Source: Oscillospiraceae bacterium UBA4632
GTDB lineage: Bacteria; Bacillota; Clostridia; Oscillospirales; Oscillospiraceae
NCBI GenBank assembly: GCA_002405995.1
Contig: DHMW01000083.1
Location: 16,879 to 31,163, forward strand
Reading direction: 5' to 3'
DNA length: 14,285 bases
The notes under the pieces are model-generated. The model was given only the letters and a program-made list of their open reading frames with translations, ran no database searches and had not been told where the DNA came from. This document shows, piece after piece, positions 7,201 through 14,266 of the stretch (its first letter is position 1; each line of letters begins with the position of its first letter). The position numbers and the translations under genes were made by a program.

Positions 7201-7613
7201 AGCTGCGCCGCAGCGGTATGGTGCTGGACGACCGCGCGGTCCTGCAGGCGATGGAGCACGGCGCGCTGGAAGCGCCCTGCTATCTTCCCATCGCCGTGAA
7301 AAAGGGGAAGGACGGCGCGGGGAGCGTTGCCGGCAGCCTTGCAACGGCCGAGCAGATGGGCAAGCTTGCACGCTATGCCGACCGGCAGCTGCGCACGATC
7401 ACAGGCGAGATCTTTTCCGGCAACATCGACGCCGATCCCTATGCGCGCACGCCGCAGCAGACGGCGTGCACCTACTGTGAATTTGCGCCCGCCTGCCACT
7501 TTGAGAACGGGCGCGGCGGCGATCATATCGAATATATCCGCGCCACGAAGGGCGAGGAATTCTGGCGCTATGTGGACGAGATGAACGGAGAGGGGGACGG
7601 CAAGGATGGCTGA
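4266..7613 (+). CDS. addB: ATP-dependent helicase/nuclease subunit AddB
   Basis: 1115 residues, near the usual family length. AddB pairs with AddA to resect double-strand breaks and recognise Chi, loading RecA for recombination. It opens with a Walker A site, GRARTGKS (residues 7-14). The C-terminal nuclease domain has GTFVH (773-777), VDYKTG with D905 and K907, and GLQMLLYL. The four cysteines of the iron-sulfur staple are present: C747 and C1068, C1071, C1077 (spacing +3, +6 as in Bacillus subtilis). Start: the frame is open from 4137, but the extra N-terminus lacks family character and overlaps the promoter; AGAAGGGGGG (4246-4255) sits correctly for ATG 4266. GTG 4263 is an adjacent alternative. 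The last 8 nt overlap addA, implying coupled translation. All key residues seem intact, so the enzyme should be active. Confidence 0.96.
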   Translation: MLHLLMGRARTGKSERILQRIAALGDSSQQILLVPEHASHVAEMDVCRACGDTASRHAEVLTFKLLASRVLSVCGGSAEVTLDSGGKLLTLQRALTELAPALKVYRRASQRAAFLKGLLAVMEELQAYAVEPEALARRVEDLAGESGDKLRDIALLYGVYLARLNAPGRDARDRMEKLEENLEASGYIDGKDIFLDGFSYFTGRELRILRILLRRAKSVTVTLLGDTQDRGLFSESLRVRERLCALARDAGAACGEEILEPGEARGALEHLERCFFGPARTMAGGGGAVALYEAGSAYGECEWTAAQILKLVREKGFRYRDITVTARDLDSYAPALQTAFARCGIPLYYARRSDILQSGVLTLLLGALDAASGGFEYEDVFRCLKTGLAGLTPDECDLLENYALKWELRGAAWTRETPWTAHPDGYGADWTDEARARLDAVNALRARVQGPFARLRRGVGGSGTAEDKVRALYAYLEEIALPETLEAQTAQLFSAGDAQRAEEMAQLWSILCGVMDQFVSILGGTALDAEEFAQLFRLVLTQYSVGTIPVTLDAVNVCEMTRNDRHTVRALFLLGANDGVLPAAETGGGVLRDEERELLEQREIYLAPHGMAQFHLEIQNLYAALAQPTEKLTVSYPVSDGKGAELRPSFVVGRIARLLPEVALERESADRAYRLSGRGAALEYAGEHIDGALWQYFEGQADAQETLRAMREASRCTRGRLSKEAVRALYGSTVTLSASRMDKARACHFAYFMRYGLRAKERTGAGFDAPQIGTFVHDVMEHTLRRARECGGLHLLTKEQLHVLVNEAVDDYTGRVLPDLAEKSARFRYLFDRLCATVQRIMDEVADELACSDFEPLAFELSFGPGGQLPAIAIEENGAAARLVGKVDRVDGWLHDGRLYLRVVDYKTGRKSFDLAELRYGLGLQMLLYLFALEERGRALFGGYEIVPAGVLYTPAREPLLRCARDTAPDKIERALKKELRRSGMVLDDRAVLQAMEHGALEAPCYLPIAVKKGKDGAGSVAGSLATAEQMGKLARYADRQLRTITGEIFSGNIDADPYARTPQQTACTYCEFAPACHFENGRGGDHIEYIRATKGEEFWRYVDEMNGEGDGKDG

Positions 7614-10600
7614 GATGCTGACGGCACAGCAGCGGGCGGCGGTGGACTGCCGCGGGCGGAGCCTGCTCGTTTCGGCGGCTGCCGGCTCGGGCAAGACAAA
7701 GGTGCTCGTCGAGCGGCTCTTTTCCTACGTGGAGCGCGAGGGCGCGGACCTTGACGATTTTCTCATCATCACCTATACGCGCGCGGCGGCGGGTGAGCTG
7801 CGCGGAAAGATCGCCCGGGCGCTCACCGAGCGCCTGGAGCAAGAGCCGGATAACGAGCACCTGCGCCGCCAGATGCTGCGCGTATACCGCGCGGACATCA
7901 AGACGGTGGACGCCTTCTGCACGGCGCTGCTGCGTGAGAACTGCCACCTGCTGGGCGAGGATGCGCGCGGGCATATGCTGCGCCCCGACTTCCGCGTGCT
8001 GGATGAGAACGAGGCGCAGACGCTGCGCGAGCGCGTGCTCGCACGCACGCTGGACGACTTTTACGAGACGCTGACGCCCGGCGGGGCGCAGCTTGTCGAT
8101 ACGCTCGGCGCAGGGCGCGACGACAGCGCGCTGGAGGAGCTGGTGCTCGAGCTGCACGCAAAGCTGCAGGCGCAGCCCTATGAGGAAAGGTGGCTCGAAG
8201 CGCAGCGCGCGCTGTGGAGCAGCGCGCCGCAGCAGATCGGGCAGACGCCCTATGGGTCTCTCCTCCTTGCCGCAGTGCGGCGCAAGGCGCGACACTGGCA
8301 GCGCCTGCTTTCGGACGCGGCGCAGGAGATGGCGGAGAACGACGTGCTGAGCCGGAAGTACGCGCCCAGCTTCCTGGATATTTCGGAGCAGCTCGGCGTG
8401 CTGGCGGCAAAGACGGACGAGGGCTGGGATGCCGCGCGCGGCGTGAGCATCGCGTTCCCGCGCCTCGCGCCCGTGAAGGACAGCGACGGCGGCGAGCTGA
8501 AGGTGCGCATGAAGGGGCTGTGGGACGGCTGCAAGGCGGCGGCCGGAGATTTTGCCGAGACGCTCTCCGCCTCGTCTGCGGAGGCGGCGGAGGACCTGCG
8601 CGCGATGGCGCCGGCGATGCTTGCGCTCATCGACCTGACGGCGGAGTTCTCCTGTCGCTGCGGCGAGGAAAAGCGCCGGCGCAACTGCGCCGATTTCTCC
8701 GACCAGGAGCATGAGGCGATCCGCCTGCTCGTGGGGGAGGACGGTACGCCGACGGAGCTGGCGCGGACGGTCGGCGGGCGCTACCGCGAGATCATGGTCG
8801 ATGAGTATCAGGATACGAACGAGGTGCAGAACCGCATTTTCGATGCGATATCCTGTAAAGGAGAAAACCTTTTCACCGTTGGCGACGTCAAGCAGAGCAT
8901 TTACCGCTTCCGTCTGGCTGACCCGCGCATCTTCCTGCAGCATTACAACACCTGGCCGCCGCTTGCGCAGGCGCGGGAACATCAGAGCGCGAGGCTGCTG
9001 CTCTCACGCAACTTCCGCTCGCGCAGAGAGGTGCTGGAGGCGACGAATTTCATCTTTTCCAACGTGCTTTCCGAGGAAATGGGCGAGCTGAACTACGGAG
9101 CGGACGAAATGCTGCATCCGGGCGCGCCCTATGCCGACAGCGGCGGCTGCGGCACGGAGTTCCACCTGCTCGATCTGCCGGTGCAGACCGGGGAGCAGCG
9201 CGTGCGCGCAAGCGAAGCGGAGGCGGCGTTCGTTGCAGACTATATTGCGAATATGCTGTCAAGCAATTTCGCTGTACAGGATGAGGGGACGCGCCAGCTG
9301 CGCCCGGTGCGCGAGGAGGACATCGTGATCTTGATGCGCTCACCGCGCACGCGGCTTTTCGACTATCGCCGTGCGCTGGAGGCGCGCGGGTTGCGCTGTG
9401 CCGCAGACGCAGGCGGGGACTTCTTTTCCGCCCTTGAGATCGCGGTGCTGATCTCCCTCTTGCAGGTGATCGATAATCCGCGCCAGGACGTGCCGCTGAT
9501 CTCTGTGCTGCGCTCGCCGCTCGCCGGGTTCACGGCGGATGAGCTTGCGGAGCTTCGCGCCGGGCAGCGCACGGGCGATTTTTACGATGCGCTGCTTGCA
9601 GGGGGCGAGGGAGAAAAGGCCGCTGCGTTTCTTTCCGCCCTTGCCGCGCTGCGCGCGGCTGCGGCGCATCTGAGCGTGCGGGAGCTGCTGGATGAGATAT
9701 ACCGGCGCTTTCACGTGCTGGGCGTGTTCGGCGCGATGCCGGGCGGCGCGGAGCGGCGGGAGAATCTGTTGGCGCTGCTGTCGCTTGGCGAGGACTTTGA
9801 GCGCGCGGGGCATCGGGGCCTGTTTTCGTTTGTCAGCGCGCTGCGCGAGCAGCTGGAAAGCGGGGAAGCGCCCGCTCCGCAGGTGAAAAGTGCGGGCGGC
9901 GGCGTGCGTATCATGTCCATCCATAAGTCGAAAGGGCTTGAGTTCCCGGTGGTGATCCTGTCAGATCTTGCGCGCCGCTTCAGCAATATGGATTTCCAAA
10001 GCTCTGTGCTGGTACATCCGCAGCTGGGGCTTGGCCCCATGTGCGTGGATACGCGGCGGCATATCCAGTATCCCACCGCCGCGCGGCAGGCGATCGAGCG
10101 CACGCTGCGCCGCGAGGCAAAGGCGGAGGAGCTGCGCGTGCTGTATGTCGCCATGACACGCGCGAAGGAAAAGCTTGTCATGGTGCATACGCAGTCCAAT
10201 GCCGCGGGACGTGCCGCCGACCTGATGGCGGTCAGCTCCTGCCCGGCGCTGCCGGAGGCGGTGGACGAGGGCAAATGCATGGGCGACTGGATCATGCTGC
10301 CGCTTTTGCAGCGCAGCGAGGCGTGCGCACTGCGCACGCTTGCGGGGCAGAGCGGCGGCGGGCGCGTGTTCGGGGAGGAAGCGCCCTGGACCGTCTGCGT
10401 CCATAACGCGTTGGATTTCCTCACGTCCGCGCCAGGGGAGAGCGGCGCGCCGCAGGAAGCGCCGCGTTCGCCGGAGCTGGCGGTGGATGCGCGCGCGCTC
10501 GAATACGAATACCCCTTCGGAGCGGAAACGCTGCTGCCGGCAAAGCTGACGGCGACGCAGCTCAAGGGCCGCGCGCTGGATGAGGAGATCGCTGAGCATA

Positions 10601-11172
10601 CAACGCCCCCGCCGCGTCTGCGCAGCCTTGCAAGACCATGCTTTCTCGCGGGGAAAACGGCGCTCACCGGCGCGGAGCGCGGCACCGCCATGCACCTTGC
10701 GCTGCAATACCTTGATTTTTCCTGCCCTGCGGACGCGCAAAGCGTCCGCGCGCAGATCGGGAGCCTGCGCTTACAGCGCAGGCTGACCGACGAGCAGGCA
10801 GAGGCCGTGGACGTGAATGCGCTCGTGCGGTTCCTGCGCAGCCCGCTCGCTGCGCGCATCCGCGCAAGCGGGCGCGTGGAGCGCGAGTACCGCTTTTCGC
10901 TGCTGCGGCCCGCGCGCGATTTTTTCGCTGTGGACTCCGGCGATGCAGTGCTTTTGCAGGGCGTGGCGGACTGCTTTTTTGAAGAGGACGGCGCGCTCGT
11001 GATCGTGGATTTCAAGACTGACCGCATCACGCGCGCGGAGGTGGGCGAGCGCGCCGAGCGCTACCGCCCGCAGCTTGAGGCGTACTCGCTGGCGCTTGCG
11101 CGCGTGACGGAGAAGCCCGTTAAAGAGCGGGTGCTCTACTTCCTTGCCGTGGGAGAGGAAGCGCGGCTCTGA
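7606..11172 (+). CDS. addA: ATP-dependent helicase/nuclease subunit AddA
   Basis: 1188 residues, a UvrD-like superfamily 1 helicase with a RecB-type nuclease domain; the motor and second nuclease of AddAB. Motifs in order: LTAQQRAAV Q-motif (5-13), Walker A AAGSGKT (25-31, K30), Ia TYTRAAAGEL, II VDEYQD (D399, E400), III VGDVKQSIYRFR, IV SRNFRSR, V SIHKSKGLEFPVV, VI VLYVAMTRAKEKL. The nuclease domain has GTAMH (H1030), IVDFKTD with D1135 and K1137, and QLEAYSLAL. Nothing essential is missing; the protein is slightly shorter than the B. subtilis one. The ATG at 7606 lies inside the end of addB, with a GAGGGGGA ribosome-binding site about 8 nt upstream. The operon ends at the hairpin at 11198-11234; no sbcCD or other repair gene follows. 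Confidence 0.97.
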   Translation: MAEMLTAQQRAAVDCRGRSLLVSAAAGSGKTKVLVERLFSYVEREGADLDDFLIITYTRAAAGELRGKIARALTERLEQEPDNEHLRRQMLRVYRADIKTVDAFCTALLRENCHLLGEDARGHMLRPDFRVLDENEAQTLRERVLARTLDDFYETLTPGGAQLVDTLGAGRDDSALEELVLELHAKLQAQPYEERWLEAQRALWSSAPQQIGQTPYGSLLLAAVRRKARHWQRLLSDAAQEMAENDVLSRKYAPSFLDISEQLGVLAAKTDEGWDAARGVSIAFPRLAPVKDSDGGELKVRMKGLWDGCKAAAGDFAETLSASSAEAAEDLRAMAPAMLALIDLTAEFSCRCGEEKRRRNCADFSDQEHEAIRLLVGEDGTPTELARTVGGRYREIMVDEYQDTNEVQNRIFDAISCKGENLFTVGDVKQSIYRFRLADPRIFLQHYNTWPPLAQAREHQSARLLLSRNFRSRREVLEATNFIFSNVLSEEMGELNYGADEMLHPGAPYADSGGCGTEFHLLDLPVQTGEQRVRASEAEAAFVADYIANMLSSNFAVQDEGTRQLRPVREEDIVILMRSPRTRLFDYRRALEARGLRCAADAGGDFFSALEIAVLISLLQVIDNPRQDVPLISVLRSPLAGFTADELAELRAGQRTGDFYDALLAGGEGEKAAAFLSALAALRAAAAHLSVRELLDEIYRRFHVLGVFGAMPGGAERRENLLALLSLGEDFERAGHRGLFSFVSALREQLESGEAPAPQVKSAGGGVRIMSIHKSKGLEFPVVILSDLARRFSNMDFQSSVLVHPQLGLGPMCVDTRRHIQYPTAARQAIERTLRREAKAEELRVLYVAMTRAKEKLVMVHTQSNAAGRAADLMAVSSCPALPEAVDEGKCMGDWIMLPLLQRSEACALRTLAGQSGGGRVFGEEAPWTVCVHNALDFLTSAPGESGAPQEAPRSPELAVDARALEYEYPFGAETLLPAKLTATQLKGRALDEEIAEHTTPPPRLRSLARPCFLAGKTALTGAERGTAMHLALQYLDFSCPADAQSVRAQIGSLRLQRRLTDEQAEAVDVNALVRFLRSPLAARIRASGRVEREYRFSLLRPARDFFAVDSGDAVLLQGVADCFFEEDGALVIVDFKTDRITRAEVGERAERYRPQLEAYSLALARVTEKPVKERVLYFLAVGEEARL

Positions 11173-11197
11173 GCATCGCGCGGGGAAAACAAAGCGC

Positions 11198-11234
11198 AAA
11201 AGAGGCATCCGTTCTCAAACGGATGCCTCTTTTT
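11198..11234. terminator. Bidirectional terminator between addA and azlD
   Basis: Perfect 16-bp inverted repeat, aaaagaggcatccgtt (11198-11213) and aacggatgcctctttt (11218-11233), loop ctca, followed by a T on plus and preceded by A residues. It lies 25 nt after the addA stop and 16 nt after the azlD stop on the other strand, so it can end both transcripts. Confidence 0.93.
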
Positions 11235-11249
11235 GCAAAATCGCCGGCA

Positions 11250-11552
11250 TTATACGATGAAAGCTTCCAGGACGATGACCGTCGCGCAGCACAGCAGCGA
11301 CACGGGCAGAAGCCCCAGCCCGAGCCATGCGCACACAACGCCGGCCGCCATCGCCGCCGCGCCCGCGAGGGGCGACTGCGTGGCGTGCATGATGGCGGGG
11401 AAGGTCATCACCGCCAGCGTGACATACGGCACATAGTAGAGAAATGAGCGCAGAAACGCGCTTTTGATGCGGCCGCGGATGAGCGTGAGCGGCAGGACGC
11501 GGATGAGGTAGGTCGTGAGCGCCATCACGAAAATATAGAGATACGTTTTCAT
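11250..11552 (-). CDS. azlD: AzlD family branched-chain amino acid exporter subunit
   Basis: A 100-residue, highly hydrophobic protein with about four membrane segments. TTYLIRVLPLTLI (13-25) is the AzlD signature and SFLYYVPYVTLAVMTFP (36-52) is also typical. AzlD is the small partner of AzlC; the pair (YgaZ/YgaH in E. coli) exports branched-chain amino acids such as valine and was first found through azaleucine resistance. Its ATG (11550-11552) overlaps the azlC stop as ATGA, and AAGGAGGA lies within the azlC end (about 11565-11573), so the two are translationally coupled. Termination is at the hairpin shared with addA. Confidence 0.9.
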   Translation of the reverse strand: MKTYLYIFVMALTTYLIRVLPLTLIRGRIKSAFLRSFLYYVPYVTLAVMTFPAIMHATQSPLAGAAAMAAGVVCAWLGLGLLPVSLLCCATVIVLEAFIV

Positions 11553-12259
11553 GCGACGAGATCATCCTCCTTGTGCGGGAACAGAACGGCGGCAGCCGCA
11601 GCGATGACGACCGTGAGGATCAGGATGCGCATACCCTCGGAAAGGCCGCGCGTAAGGGGCAGGACGCTTGCAAGGTATGAGCACAGGAAGCTCGCGGCGA
11701 TGCAGCCGAGCACCACGCGGTTCTGCCTGCCCGCAGGGACGATGATGGCGATGAACATGCCGTAGAGCATCACCGAGCAGCCGCTCACAGCCCACTCGGG
11801 CATGATGCTGCCGGCGAGCACGCCGAGCGCCGTGCCGGCGCTCCAGCAGGGCATGGCGGCGCACATCGCGCCGAAATAGTACCAGACCTCAAGGTTTCCC
11901 GGGCGGGCAATGGCGATGGCAAACAGCTCGTCCGTCAGGTCGAAGCCGATGAGCATGCGCCAGCCAAGCGGCGTATCGGGCGAGAGGCGCTGGCTGAGCG
12001 CGCAGCTCATGAGCATGTAGCGCGCGTTGACGACCAGCATCATCAGCGCCATCACGAGGAAGCCGGAATCCGCCGCGATGACGGTGATGCCGCCGTATTC
12101 ACCGGCGGAGGCGTTGTTGAGCAGGCTGAGAAAAAAGCTCTGCACTGCGCTGAGCCCCGCCGCGCGGCAGGAGATGCCGAGCCCGAAGCTCACCGCGAAA
12201 TAGCCGAGTCCGATGGGGAGACCGTCGCGCAGTCCCCGCAGGTATTGTGAGTTTGCCAT
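11549..12259 (-). CDS. azlC: AzlC family branched-chain amino acid exporter
   Basis: 236 residues, the usual AzlC length, with about six to eight membrane segments. Typical blocks are RDGLPIGLGYFAVSFGLGI (11-29), LLNNASAGEYGGI and VVNARYMLMSCALSQRL. It forms the large subunit of the AzlCD amino acid exporter; substrates in this organism are inferred from the family. The frame is open for 98 codons further upstream, but ATG 12257-12259 begins the family N-terminus (MANSQYLRG), has AAAGGAAG about 10 nt upstream, and lies downstream of the promoter at 12312-12340, so it is the chosen start. No Lrp-like regulator or leader peptide is seen next to it. Confidence 0.92.
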   Translation of the reverse strand: MANSQYLRGLRDGLPIGLGYFAVSFGLGISCRAAGLSAVQSFFLSLLNNASAGEYGGITVIAADSGFLVMALMMLVVNARYMLMSCALSQRLSPDTPLGWRMLIGFDLTDELFAIAIARPGNLEVWYYFGAMCAAMPCWSAGTALGVLAGSIMPEWAVSGCSVMLYGMFIAIIVPAGRQNRVVLGCIAASFLCSYLASVLPLTRGLSEGMRILILTVVIAAAAAVLFPHKEDDLVA

Positions 12260-12311
12260 CTGTCTGCGCTTCCTTTGCTGTTCGTGCGGCGCGGCGCGCC
12301 GTGGAGACCTC

Positions 12312-12340
12312 ATTATATGCCGGGCGCTGGCAGAAGTAAA
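12312..12340 (-). promoter_or_regulatory. Sigma-A-type promoter for azlC-azlD
   Basis: Minus strand: perfect TATAAT (12312-12317) and TTTACT (12335-12340) with a 17-nt spacer. Transcription would start near 12305, about 45 nt before the azlC ATG. It diverges from the rpmE promoter roughly 110 nt away. Confidence 0.7.
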
Positions 12341-12446
12341 GAGGGCGTTCCTCATTAAATTCAGTCGAAAACGGCATGGAACGCTCCGGCGCGCAGCGCA
12401 GCGGACAGGAGAAATGTGCAAAATCGGCAAAAGGCAAAAAATGTAC

Positions 12447-12475
12447 TTGCATTTTGGGGAAAAGCGTGATATCAT
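12447..12475 (+). promoter_or_regulatory. Extended -10 promoter for rpmE
   Basis: TTGCAT (12447-12452), 17-nt spacer, and TATCAT (12470-12475) preceded by TG at 12467-12468, giving an extended -10. Predicted start about 12482, leader near 50 nt. The quality of the promoter suits a ribosomal protein gene. Confidence 0.75.
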
Positions 12476-12530
12476 CCTTTTTGGCTTTTTGACAAAGCAC
12501 ATTTGGATCGGAAAGAGGTGAACACGAGCA

Positions 12531-12731
12531 ATGAAGGAAGGAATCCATCCCAATTATCAGCAGACTACTATTACTTGCGCCTGCGGTAATGTGATTGAGA
12601 CAGGTTCCACCAAGCAGAATATCAAGGTGGAAGTGTGCTCTAAGTGTCACCCCTTCTTCACTGGCAAGCAGAAGCTGGTCGATACCGGCGGCCGCGTCGC
12701 CAAGTTCAACAAGAAGTTCGGTCTGGGCTAA
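12531..12731 (+). CDS. rpmE: 50S ribosomal protein bL31, zinc-binding form
   Basis: 66 residues, full length for bL31. The four zinc ligands of the C+ form are at C16, C18, C36 and C39 (CACG and CSKCH), and the ends MKEGIHPNY and FNKKFGLG are typical. bL31 bridges the large and small ribosomal subunits; in B. subtilis this zinc form is used when zinc is plentiful and is replaced by a cysteine-free paralogue under zinc limitation. The ATG follows AGAGGTGA (12514-12521). Codon usage is visibly less GC-biased than in the neighbouring genes, as expected for a highly expressed gene. It is monocistronic, with its own promoter and terminator. Confidence 0.98.
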   Translation: MKEGIHPNYQQTTITCACGNVIETGSTKQNIKVEVCSKCHPFFTGKQKLVDTGGRVAKFNKKFGLG

Positions 12732-12747
12732 TCTTGATCACAAAAGG

Positions 12748-12780
12748 AAAGCAGCTCTGCTACGGCAGAGCTGCTTTTTT
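12748..12780 (+). terminator. Intrinsic terminator of rpmE
   Basis: 13-bp perfect stem aaagcagctctgc (12748-12760) and gcagagctgcttt (12765-12777) closed by a C-TACG-G loop, which in RNA is a very stable UNCG-type tetraloop, then a run of six T (12775-12780). On the minus strand the tail TTTCCTTTTG could also weakly end the XRE gene transcript. Confidence 0.95.
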
Positions 12781-12802
12781 CTGTATGGGGGGGGAAGAAT
12801 GC

Positions 12803-14137
12803 TCAGTCTTGCCCGTCAGGGTATTCGACGATGAAGGGGAGCGGCTCACTGCGGCTCAGGTCAAGATAATTTGTTTCCTCATAGCTGTCGCCGCCGGCGA
12901 TGGCGCGCGCCTGAAACAGGCGGGCGCGCATAGCAGTGCCGTCCGCGAGGTCGATGACAAGCTCGCAGACGAGCGGCGTTTCTTCAAGCGAAAGGGAAAA
13001 GGAGATCGGCTCATCGCCGGAGGCGGTGGAGAGATCGTAGTATGCAGTGCCATCCGGGAAGGCTTCGGCCTCGGCGGTGCCGCCGCCGACGTAGGTGACG
13101 GCGCTGCCGTCGCTGCACAATGCGTCAAGCGGCACGCGCTTGAGCGGCTGATCCGCGCGCGTGTACTCAAGATATGCGCTGCGGATGGGCGTACCGGACA
13201 GCGCGCCGAGCGAAATACTGCCGAGAACGGTATCGGGATTGGCGGCAAGGCTGTATTGCCACGCTTCGCCGGTTCTGCGCTCGTAGGAAGTGGGGACGAT
13301 GAGATCATAGACCTGCGGCAGATAAGCGGCCTTGAGATCGTTGATCTTGCCAAGCTCTTCCGACTGCGTCTCGCCGTGCCGCTTGAAGTAAACGCTGACG
13401 TCAAGCTCGTCGCTCAGCGGCAGCGTCACGTCGCCGCGCAGATACCCGAAGCCGTCCTGTGCAAGCCCGGCGGAGTAGCCCTGCCGGTAGCTGTCGAGCG
13501 GCGAGGAATTGCCCTGGTCGATAAGACCGATGCTGACGAGCGTTTCCTCGTCGAGCGTCTTCGGCAGAAGCGAAAAGGCGAGCGTACACTCCTGCTTTTT
13601 GAGGTCAACGCGCTTGACCTCATAGCTGTACTGCGAGAGCAGGCTCGACTCGCGCTCCAGAATGTCCGAGACGTTATTGCTGATGCCCGCGATCTGGTTC
13701 GAGAGGCTGTTCTGCACGTTGTAGAGCTGGCTGCGAAGGTCATTTACCTGCGTGCTGAGCGTGTTGATGCGGTCATTGTAATGCACGCCGACGGCGATGA
13801 GCGCGGCGAGCGCTACGGCCGCACCGCCGATGGCGCGCTTATGCTGCGCGCAGAAGTCGCGAAAGCCTAGCTTTTCCGCGAGAGTGATTTCGGCATTGTT
13901 TGGTACTGCCGCTTCGGCAGCATCTTGCTGACTTTTTGCGTGCTCCAGACTGAGCAGCTCATCAACGGAGACGTTGTAGAGCTTGCTCAGCTCAATGAGC
14001 TTTTGCAGCTCCGGCTGCGCACCGCCGCCCTCCCATTTTGAAACGGCCTGGCGCGATACGCCGAGCTTTTCCGCCAGCTCCTCCTGCGACATGCCGCTTG
14101 CGCGGCGCAGCTCATAGAGCTTTTCATATAGTTCCAT
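12803..14137 (-). CDS. Membrane-anchored XRE-family regulator with coiled coil and large extracytoplasmic domain
   Basis: 444 residues. Residues 4-62 are an XRE/Cro helix-turn-helix (SQEELAEKLGVSRQAVSKWE). After a polar linker comes a single membrane segment (about 102-119, following HKRA), then a heptad-like, Asn/Gln-rich coiled coil (about 121-168), then some 270 residues of mixed, probably beta-rich sequence that I do not recognise. The positive-inside rule puts the DNA-binding part in the cytoplasm and the C-terminus outside, the layout of a one-component membrane sensor. The ATG at 14135-14137 has AAGGAGGA about 7 nt upstream; 29 further in-frame codons upstream lack a ribosome-binding site and family character. 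Target genes are unknown; autoregulation is possible because dyads lie upstream. It appears monocistronic and is convergent with rpmE. Confidence 0.85.
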   Translation of the reverse strand: MELYEKLYELRRASGMSQEELAEKLGVSRQAVSKWEGGGAQPELQKLIELSKLYNVSVDELLSLEHAKSQQDAAEAAVPNNAEITLAEKLGFRDFCAQHKRAIGGAAVALAALIAVGVHYNDRINTLSTQVNDLRSQLYNVQNSLSNQIAGISNNVSDILERESSLLSQYSYEVKRVDLKKQECTLAFSLLPKTLDEETLVSIGLIDQGNSSPLDSYRQGYSAGLAQDGFGYLRGDVTLPLSDELDVSVYFKRHGETQSEELGKINDLKAAYLPQVYDLIVPTSYERRTGEAWQYSLAANPDTVLGSISLGALSGTPIRSAYLEYTRADQPLKRVPLDALCSDGSAVTYVGGGTAEAEAFPDGTAYYDLSTASGDEPISFSLSLEETPLVCELVIDLADGTAMRARLFQARAIAGGDSYEETNYLDLSRSEPLPFIVEYPDGQD

Positions 14138-14201
14138 GAATGGTTCCTCCTTGGGGAAATGTTGCTGCGTTCGACGCCGTGCACTGCGCCCCTGCGGGAA
14201 A

Positions 14202-14210
14202 AGCATAGCA
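14202..14210 (-). promoter_or_regulatory. Possible extended -10 promoter of the XRE regulator gene
   Basis: On the minus strand TGC-TATGCT forms an extended -10 (TATGCT at 14202-14207). No good -35 is at the right distance; a perfect TTGACA at 14251-14256 is too far (about 43 nt) to pair with it. Transcription would start near 14195, about 58 nt before the ATG. Confidence 0.35.
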
Positions 14211-14223
14211 GGAAAGCAGGACA

Positions 14224-14246
14224 AAACGCCACCAACCGGGCGTTTC
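14224..14246. terminator. Hairpin upstream of the XRE regulator gene, possible terminator
   Basis: 7-bp stem aaacgcc (14224-14230) and ggcgttt (14239-14245) with an 8-nt loop. T-rich tails flank it on both strands (TTTT then GTCC on minus; TTTCTTTTT on plus). No plus-strand gene ends here, so it most likely terminates a minus-strand gene beyond the right edge. An open minus-strand frame with a TGA at 14253-14255 would fit the end of such a gene, but only ten codons are visible. Confidence 0.4.
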
Positions 14247-14253
14247 TTTTTGT

Positions 14254-14266
14254 CAACCTGAGGTTG
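14254..14266. repeat. 13-nt palindrome near the right edge
   Basis: caacct-g-aggttg is a perfect 6-bp dyad with a single central base. It overlaps TTGACA read on the minus strand (14251-14256). It may be an operator, or just part of an upstream gene's 3' end. Confidence 0.3.

Noticed and set aside
4731..7694. A 987-codon open frame on the minus strand opposite addB
   Set aside because: It mirrors addB, whose product has all family motifs. Long antisense frames arise in GC-rich genes because stop codons are rare opposite GC-ending codons. Its translation is rich in Arg/Ala/His/Gln with no recognisable domain, and I see no ribosome-binding site.
7399..8982. A 527-codon minus-strand frame across the addB/addA junction
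   Set aside because: Antisense shadow of two firmly identified genes, basic low-complexity product, no start signals.
12489..12494. A perfect TTGACA in the rpmE leader as a second promoter
   Set aside because: No -10-like hexamer occurs 15-19 nt downstream; the extended -10 promoter at 12447-12475 explains expression.
12260..12553. N-terminal extension of azlC by 98 codons
   Set aside because: It covers the azlC promoter (TATAAT at 12312-12317) and the rpmE promoter and start. The family N-terminus and a ribosome-binding site match ATG 12259.
12787..12794. Run of eight G residues
   Set aside because: It lies between the rpmE terminator and the stop codon of the XRE gene, in non-coding sequence. 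It may be a sequencing-prone homopolymer but affects no gene.
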